Shown: piece by piece, positions 30,767 through 39,599 of the stretch
How positions within the stretch are numbered: the first letter of the stretch is position 1
Layout: each line of letters starts with the position of its first letter
IMG/VR virus record: IMGVR_UViG_3300042323_000413
Span: 1-45,267 of that record
DNA length: 45,267 nucleotides
Origin: a virus
Reading direction: 5' to 3' (one strand)
Translations under genes and position numbers: made by a program
The notes under the pieces: generated by a model
What the model saw: the letters and a program-made list of their open reading frames with translations, nothing else
The model's database searches: none
What the model was told of the DNA's origin: nothing

Positions 30767-31090
30767 ATGGCATCCATACCGGGGTGGCCCACTCTACCGT
30801 CCACCTCGACTGTACTGCCGCCCCCGAGTAACCCCCTGTGGGAACTCGGGGCACTTCCACCTGAACAGGGGCACGTAGAGTCCGGGGTACTGCAAGAGGA
30901 AGCCACCCAAGATCCCAGTACCGAGGACGTAACCGTCCTGTTCCCGTTCGACACCGCGTCTTTCTCCCTCCCAGTGATGGCCCCACGTGACGACTATGCC
31001 GCCACCTTTGGGTCATACCTCTGGGCCCCGCTCACAGTCGTCCGCCTGGAGTACGAGAGCCGGTACTTCAACGTCACCCGCAGGGTGTAG
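30767..31090 (+). CDS. Hypothetical virion-region protein (107 aa)
   Basis: ATG at 30767 follows AGGAGACCCCGT. The first half is Pro/Ser/Glu-rich and probably disordered (STVLPPPSNPLWELGALPPE); the second half is more ordered (DDYAATFGSYLWAPLTVVRL) and ends RYFNVTRRV. No family recognised. It stands between nozzle and internal-core genes, so probably a late structural or assembly protein. Confidence 0.65.
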   Translation: MASIPGWPTLPSTSTVLPPPSNPLWELGALPPEQGHVESGVLQEEATQDPSTEDVTVLFPFDTASFSLPVMAPRDDYAATFGSYLWAPLTVVRLEYESRYFNVTRRV

Positions 31091-31098
31091 GAGAATCC

Positions 31099-31845
31099 AT
31101 GAACAGTTCTGTACCCATGGACACCATCGGCGCTATGTTCGAGCTTGGCGGCGCCCTAATTAAGAGTGACACTGAGCGCAGCATCCGGAAGTCCAACCGC
31201 AAGGTTGCGGATGCCCTCGCGAGTTCCCGGGAGGTTGTTCGCGGTGCGGCCAACCAGCGGGCGGCCTCGGTCGCCAGCCTGAGCCGTGCCCTGCAGAGCA
31301 TCAACAACGCACGCTTTGTCCGCGGCCGGGAGGCCGCCATCGCGCGGGCGCAAGGCGCCAGCATCCGGGAGCAGCAGGCATCCTCAGCAGGGGGCCTAGA
31401 AGCCCGCCTACGGGCCTCTGAGGAGGCAGGAGCTACCCATGCCGCTTCCGCCTTCTCCGGCGCCTCTGGGGGCTTCCTAGACGTTGCCCTGGCGACCCAG
31501 GCCCTGTCAGAGCAGCGGCTGGAGCAGCGGCGCAGGATGGATAGCCGGTTCCGCCTTGTTGGGGACGCGGACGCCATCGGGGGCATGCAGGAGTCCATGA
31601 TCGCTGGGCAGGATACCAGCATCATCAACACCAACCTGGACATGACTTCGAGCCCAGCTGGCAATGACCCCTACAGCCCGGGCGTGATGTCCCAGGTACT
31701 GACTACTGCTCTGGACAAGGACCTACTCAGGCCCCTGGTTAACTGGGGCGCAGGGTTCTTCAGCAAGAGGTCCACGCAGAGCGCAACAGACACTCCTGTC
31801 TTCGGTGGGGACTTTGTATCCCGCCGCGGGCAGCTCGACGAATAA
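31099..31845 (+). CDS. Internal virion protein, gp14-like
   Basis: ATG at 31099 with GTAGGAGAATCC. The 248-residue protein is strongly Ala/Ser/Arg-rich and helical (FELGGALIKSDTERSIRKSN, then RGAANQRAASVASLSRALQS), including a long coiled-coil zone, and ends in a more polar segment. In T7, gp14 is the first ejected core protein and forms an outer-membrane pore. Position, composition and order (gp14, gp15, gp16) support this assignment. T7 gp14 is shorter (196 aa). Confidence 0.8.
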   Translation: MNSSVPMDTIGAMFELGGALIKSDTERSIRKSNRKVADALASSREVVRGAANQRAASVASLSRALQSINNARFVRGREAAIARAQGASIREQQASSAGGLEARLRASEEAGATHAASAFSGASGGFLDVALATQALSEQRLEQRRRMDSRFRLVGDADAIGGMQESMIAGQDTSIINTNLDMTSSPAGNDPYSPGVMSQVLTTALDKDLLRPLVNWGAGFFSKRSTQSATDTPVFGGDFVSRRGQLDE

Positions 31846-31854
31846 GGAGACACC

Positions 31855-34053
31855 TTGGACTCTTACGCATTGCCTGACCGCCAGCCGGTAGGCCCGGGAA
31901 GCGCCCCGGATACCGTCAGCATCCGTGGCGGGGTCCAGGGTGGAGTGAACACCGGGATCAACACCAACTTCTCCCCCACCAACCCTAGCGCGGCGAACAG
32001 TACGCTGGACAGCTTGGCGCGGTTCAGCCAGCGGACGCTTGCGCCTGCCATCCAGCGGGAGCGTGAGGCCCGGTTCCTGCGTGGCGCCAGCAGGGTGGCC
32101 CAAGGGGAGGCCGCCGCGGACATCGACGAGCAGCGCCCCGCCTGGGCCAGGGCCTTCGGTGACACCGACGAGGTGCTCGGGGCGCGGGCCTACGAGGGCA
32201 AAGCTGACGCTGCCCGCGCAGAGCTGGCCCTGCGGGACACCATGGAGCAGGACGCCGAGCTTCCGCCCGACGAGTACGTCCAGGTTCTGCAGAAGCGGCT
32301 GGCCTCCCTGGAGACCGGGGACGTGGACCGGGATACTGTCTGGAAGTCCCAGGTTATGGGCAGCCTGCCTCTTCTGATGAAGGAACAGGCCAAGACCCAT
32401 AAGTCCTGGTCACAGAAGAAGGCGCTTGTTGCACGGGATAATGCCATCGGCGCACACGTCACGGCATTCGAGACGGCAGCCAAGAACGCGGGCTCCACAT
32501 GGAGCGTCGAAGACCGGCGAGCCTACGTGTCCAAGCTACTAAGCGACATCGCTCCGATAGCCCCAGGGGAGAACCCTGAGGTGCGGGATGCCCAACTTGC
32601 GCGGCATCTCGAGGCCCAGGTGGCGGCCGGCCGGTTCGCCACAATCAGCGTATTCAAGGAAACGCCAGAACTGTGGCAGAGTATCCCCACTGCTGTACAG
32701 GACCGCCTGGAGCAGATGGTGCGCACCCGCGCCAGCCAAGAGATCGGCAAGTCCATTGGGGACCATCCCGACCTGTGGGAGAGTGTGTACGGCATGAGCA
32801 GCAAGCGGTTCGGTAGCGTAGAGGAACTCCTTGGCGAAGCTCGGAAGATCAACGACGAGTTGCGCATCCGCACGGGTATCCCTGCGGACCTGATTACCCA
32901 GAACGATCTCATGCGTATGTGGGGACAGCAGCACGCCCAAACTGCTGCCGAGGCTAAGGCAACCGCAGCAGCCATCCGCAAGGCTCTCGGTGCAAAGGCC
33001 CGGGGTACTGCACCTGAGGCGGTACAAGATAACCGAGCTATGGCGGTGTTCGATATTCCGGGTGGGGCTGCACGGGCAAAGGACCTGGGCGTGCATACCA
33101 ACAGGGAACTGAACATCGCAGCGGACACCAAGTTCGGTCAGGTCTACCCGGACCCTAAGGCGACCGCGCAGTTCATCCTTAACGCAGGCCCGCACAAGAT
33201 CCCCGCAATGGAACAACGTGCGGCTGCCCTGGAGCAGGCTACGCAATGGTCCTCAGAGTTCGACGCGCAACTCCGTATTGTCCAGCAACTGGGCCTTGAG
33301 CGTGCCAAGTCCTCTGGCTACTGGTCCCCATTCACCATGCGGGTGATCGAGGAGTACGAAGGTCTCATCAATCAACGAGACTCCCGGGGCAACCCAGCTA
33401 CCACACCCCAGCTTGCCTTTGCCGAAGCACGGTCCAGGATTCTTGCGGAGCCCATCCGTGCCGCTGCTACCAAGGCGCGCCCTGATAAGGTCAAGAAGGC
33501 CATCGCCAAAACTGTCGATGACTGGGCGGACAAGTTCTTCGGGCCGAATCTTGCTACGGACCAGTCCAAGAAACTTCTGGGCAGTCTTGTGGGCATGGAG
33601 GTAGATCGCTCCCCTGTTGGGATGGACGACAGCTCTGCCGTTGCGAACGCTTGGGCACGGGTACAGTCCACCGCGAAGTCCATTGGCCCGCACTTCTACC
33701 TCGACAAGAGCGGTTCCTCCAAGGAACCGTGGGAGTTCTTTTCTGGCGCGGGGTATAGAGGGGCTGCCATTGCCCCTGCTTTCGAGGCAGTCATCCAGGA
33801 GAAGCTCGGCAAAGGCGCCAAGATCAACGAGGCTGATGTGATCATGCGCCTACCCGGCGGGTCTGATGACGACCCTGCCCAGGACTTGGTGTTCTTCACC
33901 ACTGCCGTAGGAAAGGATGGGGACATCATTCGGGTAGTTATCCGGAAGCAGGATCTCCAGCGGCACATAACCTCACAGGCACTGGCCCGCATCCCGCGCG
34001 CTGGTGTGGGCAACACCGTTAGCCCAGAGTTCGACACGGGGCTTTCACAGTAA
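31855..34053 (+). CDS. Internal virion protein, gp15-like
   Basis: TTG start at 31855, clearly indicated by AAGGAG eight bases upstream and the lack of a nearby in-frame ATG. The 732-residue product is close to T7 gp15 (747 aa). It opens MDSYALPDRQPVGPGSAPDT, has helical segments (RFSQRTLAPAIQREREARFL), and lacks membrane segments or enzyme motifs. gp15 and gp16 build the ejection conduit across the periplasm. Location between the gp14-like and gp16-like genes supports the call. Confidence 0.85.
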   Translation: MDSYALPDRQPVGPGSAPDTVSIRGGVQGGVNTGINTNFSPTNPSAANSTLDSLARFSQRTLAPAIQREREARFLRGASRVAQGEAAADIDEQRPAWARAFGDTDEVLGARAYEGKADAARAELALRDTMEQDAELPPDEYVQVLQKRLASLETGDVDRDTVWKSQVMGSLPLLMKEQAKTHKSWSQKKALVARDNAIGAHVTAFETAAKNAGSTWSVEDRRAYVSKLLSDIAPIAPGENPEVRDAQLARHLEAQVAAGRFATISVFKETPELWQSIPTAVQDRLEQMVRTRASQEIGKSIGDHPDLWESVYGMSSKRFGSVEELLGEARKINDELRIRTGIPADLITQNDLMRMWGQQHAQTAAEAKATAAAIRKALGAKARGTAPEAVQDNRAMAVFDIPGGAARAKDLGVHTNRELNIAADTKFGQVYPDPKATAQFILNAGPHKIPAMEQRAAALEQATQWSSEFDAQLRIVQQLGLERAKSSGYWSPFTMRVIEEYEGLINQRDSRGNPATTPQLAFAEARSRILAEPIRAAATKARPDKVKKAIAKTVDDWADKFFGPNLATDQSKKLLGSLVGMEVDRSPVGMDDSSAVANAWARVQSTAKSIGPHFYLDKSGSSKEPWEFFSGAGYRGAAIAPAFEAVIQEKLGKGAKINEADVIMRLPGGSDDDPAQDLVFFTTAVGKDGDIIRVVIRKQDLQRHITSQALARIPRAGVGNTVSPEFDTGLSQ

Positions 34054-34085
34054 CCTAGACGGCCCACAGGGCTCTCAGGAGAACC

Positions 34086-37000
34086 ATGAGCATTGAACGA
34101 TTCCTGGCTGGCCTTGCCCAGCTTGAGACCGCTGGCGGAGCCAAGACCATCAAGGACCCCAGCGGCAAAGGCTTTCGTGCCTTTGACCGCGTGGAGAAAT
34201 CCAATGATGCCTACCGTGTGTTCGCGTCCCGCGAGGACGGCACACGGGAGGTGCTCGGGCTACTGGAGCGTCGCTACCCTCGTGCCCTTACGGCAAAGAC
34301 TTCCAGGGAGTTTGCCGAGGCCCTGAAGGCAGGCGGGTATGCCACGGACAAAGACTACGTTGAGAAGCTCACGCGGGTGATCGACGGGTTGCCGGCAGAT
34401 GCCTCGATCATTGCTTCTGCGGCGCCTGCTCCCGCTGCCGCCCCGCGCGCGGCTCTGCCAGCCAGTATCGGGGCGCCTACTGCGACACAGCCGGAGAACA
34501 TTGCGGCTGCCCAGGAGGCCCGCCTTGCAGACGAAACACGCCGAGAGGGTATCCAGTTCATGGATACTGTCCGAGTTGCCCTCGGTGATCCGGACACCAT
34601 GCTCGGATGGCAGGTTCTCGACGTGGCCTTGCGTGACCAAGAGCAGCGTCCCGATGGTTGGGATTGGATGCTGGTTCGTAATGACACCATCAAGGACCGC
34701 ACTCTGGAGGAGATCGAGGAGCTTGACGAGGACGCCAACAGCCCTGCGGCTGTCTTGCGTATCATAGGGGCGCAGAACAGGCGCAGGGAGAACAACAAGC
34801 ACTACCAGGACGCTGGCGGCTGGCAGACGTTCGCGGCGGGCACCTTGGCCTCCTTGGCCGACCCCTTGGGTATAGCCGTAAACGTCGCAACAGCAGGCAT
34901 GTTCCGCGCTGCCCGGATCGGCTCTGGTGCCTACATGGCCGCCGGTAAGACCCGCAGTGCTGTTGCCTCAGCCATCGCGGAGTCCACGGCCTCGGAGCTG
35001 GCTGTGACGTTCGCTGCAGATCTTGCCACCGGGCGGCAGACTGCGGAGGACTACGCCATCGCCACAGCGGCGGGTGCCCTGTTCGGCACGCTACCCGCGG
35101 CCAGTGCTTACCGGGGTGCGGCTGAGGTCGCAAACCTGAACATGGCCCAGGACATGATCGACAAGGCCATCCGAGAGAAGCTCGACAAGCCCCCGGAGGT
35201 TCGCCGGCAGGAGCAGGCCCAGGCCCTGACCGAGCTTACTGGGGACAACATCACCGCCAAGAAAGTGATGCCCGATGACCTCCGGCGGGAGATCGAGAAC
35301 GAGTACGATGGTCGCCCCAATGAGGCCAAGAAAGAGGCCAAGCTCGAGGCTGACGAGGCCGCAGCCCAGGAACGAGCGCGCATCCAGAAGGAAGCTGATG
35401 ATGCCGTTGCCGCTGGCAGGGAAGCTCCGCAGGGGCCATCTGAACCCAAGAGCTTTGTCCAAGAGCTTCGGGAAGCTGTGGTCGAGATGCGGGAGGCCCA
35501 CAAGGCAGGGGACTACACCAAGACCCGCACGCGAGTCAGGGAGCTGTTTGAGCGCGACGACGGGGGCATGACGGGGCTGCATGAGAACTACCTCGTTGAG
35601 CTGCTGACGGAGGCGGACCATGCTATCCTCGGCTCGGCCAGCAACAACTGGACGAAGCAGCGCCCTGCTACGAAGTCCGGGGACCCGGTAGTTCTACGGA
35701 CGGCGGGCAATACCCAAGAGTCCAAGCTCCGGGATATGAGGGAAGAGACTCCGGAGAAGGGCTACAATGTCAAGGAGACTTCCATCAGGAACGTCCTCCA
35801 GGCACTGACCCGCCAGACGCGCAACCCGGCCCATGCGAAGCTCGCCAAGTTTCTGCTTGAGCGTCTGAGCAAGCGGTTGCCCGGCGGTAAGGACGACCCG
35901 GTGCTCGATACCGTCCCGGTAGTCTTTAAGCGGTTCGCCGATACGGCCGATCCCAAAAGTAGCCCGCGCGGTATGTCTGCGCCTGAGGGTGCCGTCAGTG
36001 TTGGCATGACCGACAGGCGGCCCAAAGGCACAGCCCGTACCGTCGAGGAAATGAGGGACGCTTCTCTAGACGACCTTCTAGAGGACGCCACAGACTGGAC
36101 CATGGACACGACTCTCCACGAGATCATCCATGCAGTTACGCAGCAGGTAGTCTACCTGTACAGCCGACCAGAGCTGCGCGGCCTCCTGACCCCGGAGGTA
36201 GTGTCCGCACTGGATCGCATGAGTGATGTCCTGAAGCGCCTCCGGGTAGAGGTCAAGGGGCAGTATCCGGACAGCCCTACCTGGGACGGCAAGACGGTCG
36301 TTACCCTCGGGCCGAACTACGCTGCCTGGAATCTGGACGAGCTGTTCACTATGGCCTTGACAGACGCCGCAACCCAGCGGATGCTGTTCAAGATGCCAGC
36401 CAGTCCCACGTTCGGCGGCAAGTACAGCAACGCCCTACGGGAAGTCTTCGACACGATCCTGCGGGTACTCCGGGTCAAGCTGAAGGCCAAGAGGTCCTCG
36501 AACGCCATGGACGAGGTGATGTTCGCCTTCGAGATTCTCATGGACCGCCGCATTGGGGGCCTCAAGGATACCGCGGGTAACTTTCTCGGGTGGCGCGGTG
36601 ACAAGTTCGGACCTACCGCAGGCCCGCTCGATGCACAGGCCACCATCAACCCTATCCTGACGGTGAACCCTGCCAGGAAGTTCGCGGCCCGCATGCTGGA
36701 GCACGCGAGGGAGTGGGTCCGGGAGAACCCCATCGACCAGGACAAGGTGCGGGTACTGACGGACAAGATCGCAAGCCGCAGCGACGGGATCATCCTAGCC
36801 CGCAGCAAGAACCCTGTCATGCAGATGGTAGCTGGTATGGTCACGGAAGTCACGACAGGGGCAGCCGGGCGTAGGGCCACTGTAGCCATCCGTAAGAAAA
36901 TGCTGGAGTCCAAGCTCACAGGACGGGCCATTCAGGACTACCGGGCGGCCTTCTCCAACTGGCTGCGCACCAACAACCGAGGCGTTGTCTCTGAGGCTGT

Positions 37001-39026
37001 AACGGGGGACGGGGAGCGGGAGTTCGACCGCATCGTCTACGAGGAGATCCTAGCTCGGCGCGACGAGCAACAGGCGGTGTCTCAGGACCCCTCCGTGCGG
37101 GCCGCGGCGGACGCCCTGGAGCAGGTGTTCACCCGTGCCCTGGACGCCCAGAAGAAGGCGGGTGTGCTGGGTGCGCAGCGCCTACCGCCGCACTCCGTGG
37201 GCTACATTCCTCAGGCCCTGGATGGGCGCCGACTGGCTACGGCCAGTCTGGAGCAGATTCAGGAGCTTGAGGCGCACCTTGCGAAGCACTGGGCTACAGC
37301 TATCGGGTGGTCTACGGACTTCAGCCGGGAGTTCGCTCGGTACTACACGACCCGGGCAAGAGAGCGGGTGCAGAACACCAAAGGCGTCGATACTGCGGGC
37401 GGGGACAACTCGGCAGCCGTCATCCGGGACACCCTGGAGATCATGAAGGAGTTTCGGGCCAATGACCCGGCGGGCCTCGTGGAGATCAAGCGTGCTGAGG
37501 CCATCCTCGCCAAGGGTGGACAAGGGCACACCAAGCACCGCCTAGACGTTGATCTCCTGGCTGAGCTTCCCAGCGGTGCCCGGGTGATCGACTACTACGA
37601 GACTGGCAGCCTGAACCTGATGCGTCGGTACGTCGGGCGCACAAGTGGCACGGTGGCCCTGACGGAGTTCGGGATTCACGGCGCCACGGGCGCGCGGCAC
37701 TTGAGGAGGGCGATCTCCGAGTCGGGAGACTTGGCAGAACGGGCCACGCAAGAGGAGCTGGACGCCTTTGATCGTGTCATGGGCGAGATCCTGAACGGGC
37801 ACATTGAGGGCGAGCAGGCTGTACGCTGGGCGTCCAACCTTGCGAGCCTAGTACGAGTCCAGCGACTGGGCTCCCTGGTGTTCACGCAGTTCGCGGAGAC
37901 GATGAACATGGTGCACCACTTGGGCCTCACGACCACGCTCAAGGGTATCGCGTCCCTTCCGCAGATCATGGGTGAGGTTGGTCGTGTCAAGCGAGGGGCC
38001 CCGCGGAATCGCCACCTACTCACCCATATCGAGGTGTGGGGTGGTGACATCGGAATGGAGAACTACCAGCTCCGCGCCCCGCTGGAAGCCCCTGATGACC
38101 GGCTCGCTGAGTACACCCGTGATGCCGGCGTAACCGCTCGCCTGCTGTCCGGAATGCAGCACATACAGGGCAAGGTGACTGGCTTCCGCCGCCTGATGGC
38201 AGCGCAGCACCGCATGGTGGCCGAGCAGATCGTCATGAAGGCAGTCCGCTATGTCCAGGAGGGGAAGAACGACATCTACCTCAGGGACATGGGCCTGAAC
38301 GACGAACTGATCGCGCACATCCGGGAGAACCTGGATCGTGTGGCATCCTGGGACGACAAGGGCCAACTGACCCGGTTCGACGTTACCATGCTGCCAAACC
38401 CGGCGGCTGCTGAGGAGTTTGTCCAGATGGTCCATCGGGGCACCTCGCAGATCATCCAAGGTACCTTCGTGGGTGAGCGGACGGCGTGGATGCACAACGA
38501 TTACTGGAAGGTGATCGCACAGCTCCGCACCTTCGGCATCACCGCGATGGAGAAGCAGTGGTCTCGCACGGCCCGCCTCAACGGTGGTGGCACGTCAGGC
38601 TACGGCATCGCTGCCATGGTCCTGGTTGCGCAGATGGCCCTGATCCTGCCTATCCACTTGGCCCGTGTGCACCTCATGAGTGTTGGTCGTGAGGACCAGG
38701 AAGAGTACATCGAGAAGAACTTGCAGCCCGCCATGCTCGTGCGTGCGGTTGCGAACTACGCCTCGATGTCCGGCCTCCTGGGTGACTTCCTGGAGCTGAC
38801 TGGTGGCGTGGCTACTGGGTGGTCTGGAGACCCTGACCTCCTGGGCGGCCGGCACCCGAGCCAGCTTACCGTGGCTGGCGTCATCCCTGCGCTGGGAAGC
38901 GTGGACGCTGCAAGTAAGCTACTGCTTCAGGGGCAAGTTGTAGACAACCCATACTGGGCGCTCAAGCAGCTACCCGGGGCCAACATCCCATACGTCATCC
39001 CCTTCCTCAACCTGTTCAAGGAATAA
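34086..39026 (+). CDS. Internal virion protein, gp16-like, with HExxH metallopeptidase motif
   Basis: ATG at 34086 with CAGGAGAACC. At 1646 residues it is longer than T7 gp16 (1318). The first 100 residues resemble a shortened glucosaminidase/FlgJ-type peptidoglycan hydrolase: FLAGLAQLETAGG (candidate Glu14) and FAEALKAGGYATDKDYVEKL. T7 gp16 carries a transglycosylase at this place. Near residue 678 is TLHEIIHAVTQQ, an HExxH zinc motif (His678, Glu679, His682), with a possible third ligand at Glu752 in WNLDELFTMALTD. The rest is long helical conduit sequence with hydrophobic C-terminal segments (GIAAMVLVAQMALILPIHLA). It should be ejected into the cell envelope. Confidence 0.88.
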   Translation: MSIERFLAGLAQLETAGGAKTIKDPSGKGFRAFDRVEKSNDAYRVFASREDGTREVLGLLERRYPRALTAKTSREFAEALKAGGYATDKDYVEKLTRVIDGLPADASIIASAAPAPAAAPRAALPASIGAPTATQPENIAAAQEARLADETRREGIQFMDTVRVALGDPDTMLGWQVLDVALRDQEQRPDGWDWMLVRNDTIKDRTLEEIEELDEDANSPAAVLRIIGAQNRRRENNKHYQDAGGWQTFAAGTLASLADPLGIAVNVATAGMFRAARIGSGAYMAAGKTRSAVASAIAESTASELAVTFAADLATGRQTAEDYAIATAAGALFGTLPAASAYRGAAEVANLNMAQDMIDKAIREKLDKPPEVRRQEQAQALTELTGDNITAKKVMPDDLRREIENEYDGRPNEAKKEAKLEADEAAAQERARIQKEADDAVAAGREAPQGPSEPKSFVQELREAVVEMREAHKAGDYTKTRTRVRELFERDDGGMTGLHENYLVELLTEADHAILGSASNNWTKQRPATKSGDPVVLRTAGNTQESKLRDMREETPEKGYNVKETSIRNVLQALTRQTRNPAHAKLAKFLLERLSKRLPGGKDDPVLDTVPVVFKRFADTADPKSSPRGMSAPEGAVSVGMTDRRPKGTARTVEEMRDASLDDLLEDATDWTMDTTLHEIIHAVTQQVVYLYSRPELRGLLTPEVVSALDRMSDVLKRLRVEVKGQYPDSPTWDGKTVVTLGPNYAAWNLDELFTMALTDAATQRMLFKMPASPTFGGKYSNALREVFDTILRVLRVKLKAKRSSNAMDEVMFAFEILMDRRIGGLKDTAGNFLGWRGDKFGPTAGPLDAQATINPILTVNPARKFAARMLEHAREWVRENPIDQDKVRVLTDKIASRSDGIILARSKNPVMQMVAGMVTEVTTGAAGRRATVAIRKKMLESKLTGRAIQDYRAAFSNWLRTNNRGVVSEAVTGDGEREFDRIVYEEILARRDEQQAVSQDPSVRAAADALEQVFTRALDAQKKAGVLGAQRLPPHSVGYIPQALDGRRLATASLEQIQELEAHLAKHWATAIGWSTDFSREFARYYTTRARERVQNTKGVDTAGGDNSAAVIRDTLEIMKEFRANDPAGLVEIKRAEAILAKGGQGHTKHRLDVDLLAELPSGARVIDYYETGSLNLMRRYVGRTSGTVALTEFGIHGATGARHLRRAISESGDLAERATQEELDAFDRVMGEILNGHIEGEQAVRWASNLASLVRVQRLGSLVFTQFAETMNMVHHLGLTTTLKGIASLPQIMGEVGRVKRGAPRNRHLLTHIEVWGGDIGMENYQLRAPLEAPDDRLAEYTRDAGVTARLLSGMQHIQGKVTGFRRLMAAQHRMVAEQIVMKAVRYVQEGKNDIYLRDMGLNDELIAHIRENLDRVASWDDKGQLTRFDVTMLPNPAAAEEFVQMVHRGTSQIIQGTFVGERTAWMHNDYWKVIAQLRTFGITAMEKQWSRTARLNGGGTSGYGIAAMVLVAQMALILPIHLARVHLMSVGREDQEEYIEKNLQPAMLVRAVANYASMSGLLGDFLELTGGVATGWSGDPDLLGGRHPSQLTVAGVIPALGSVDAASKLLLQGQVVDNPYWALKQLPGANIPYVIPFLNLFKE

Positions 39027-39027
39027 C

Positions 39028-39053
39028 GCGAGGGCCTACGGGCCCTTGCGCGG
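39028..39053 (+). promoter_or_regulatory. UACG-loop hairpin before the lysis/packaging promoter
   Basis: CGCGAGGGCC-TACG-GGCCCTTGCG is a 10-bp stem (one G.U) with a C(UACG)G tetraloop, directly after the gp16-like stop and directly before the promoter at 39052. No T tract. It may be an RNase III processing site or a pause/termination structure for phage polymerase. Confidence 0.6.
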
Positions 39054-39068
39054 TCCCTATAGTAGCTA
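39052..39068 (+). promoter_or_regulatory. Phage RNA polymerase promoter candidate (lysis/packaging)
   Basis: GGTCCCTATAGTAGCTA, exactly the 22004 sequence, 15 bases before the holin start. Its position before holin and terminase matches T7 phi17. Confidence 0.78.
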
Positions 39069-39082
39069 ACAAGGAGTTCGCC

Positions 39083-39280
39083 ATGAAACATGAACAACTA
39101 CAGACTGGGCTGGCGGCTCCCCCTGCCGCGGTGTCGGGTCTGGTCGTAATGGGTGTCCCCCTGGACACTTGGGTACTGATCCTCACTGCCTTGTACACGG
39201 TGCTTGCCCTTGCGGCACTCATCCGGGACAAGTACTGGAAGCACTACAAGAACAGACAGAAGGAGAAAGCTGATGGCTGA
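39083..39280 (+). CDS. Holin, gp17.5-like (65 aa)
   Basis: ATG at 39083 with AAGGAG upstream. The product has a polar start (MKHEQLQTGLAAPPAAVSGL), a hydrophobic region (VPLDTWVLILTALYTVLALA), and a strongly basic tail (RDKYWKHYKNRQKEKADG): one or two membrane helices, as in the 67-residue T7 class II holin. Position before the small terminase is exactly that of T7 gene 17.5. It would open the inner membrane and trigger release of the SAR endolysin. It overlaps terS by eight bases. Confidence 0.85.
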   Translation: MKHEQLQTGLAAPPAAVSGLVVMGVPLDTWVLILTALYTVLALAALIRDKYWKHYKNRQKEKADG

Positions 39281-39599
39281 CACCGGCTCGCAAGACGACC
39301 TCTCCGCGCTGCATAAGCTGATGACTGACAACTTCTCGAAGCTCCTGCGCGGGGAAGTGAAACGCATCGGCGAAGACGGTATGGAGCACACGGTGCAGCC
39401 GACAGCCTCGGAGTTGGCCGTAATCCGGGCCTTCCTCAAGGACAACAACATCACGGCACCCATCCGTAGGGGTGGCAAGCTCGATGAGCTGCACAAGAAG
39501 CTCCAAGAAGGTCAGTCTGTACGTGTACGGGCTGCCACCCTGCCGGTGGCTGAAGACCTAGCCGACCATCTACGATTCCCGGGAGAACCCCTGCAATGA
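39273..39599 (+). CDS. terS: Small terminase subunit, gp18-like (108 aa)
   Basis: ATG at 39273 lies in the holin end, with AAGGAGAAAG upstream. The product begins MADTGSQDDLSALHKLMTDN and includes FSKLLRGEVKRIGEDGMEHT and a helical, basic centre (SELAVIRAFLKDNNITAPIR). It precedes terL with a four-base overlap. T7 gp18 (89 aa) forms the DNA-recognition ring for packaging concatemers; the same role is expected. Sequence similarity is modest but the context is decisive. Confidence 0.85.
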   Translation: MADTGSQDDLSALHKLMTDNFSKLLRGEVKRIGEDGMEHTVQPTASELAVIRAFLKDNNITAPIRRGGKLDELHKKLQEGQSVRVRAATLPVAEDLADHLRFPGEPLQ

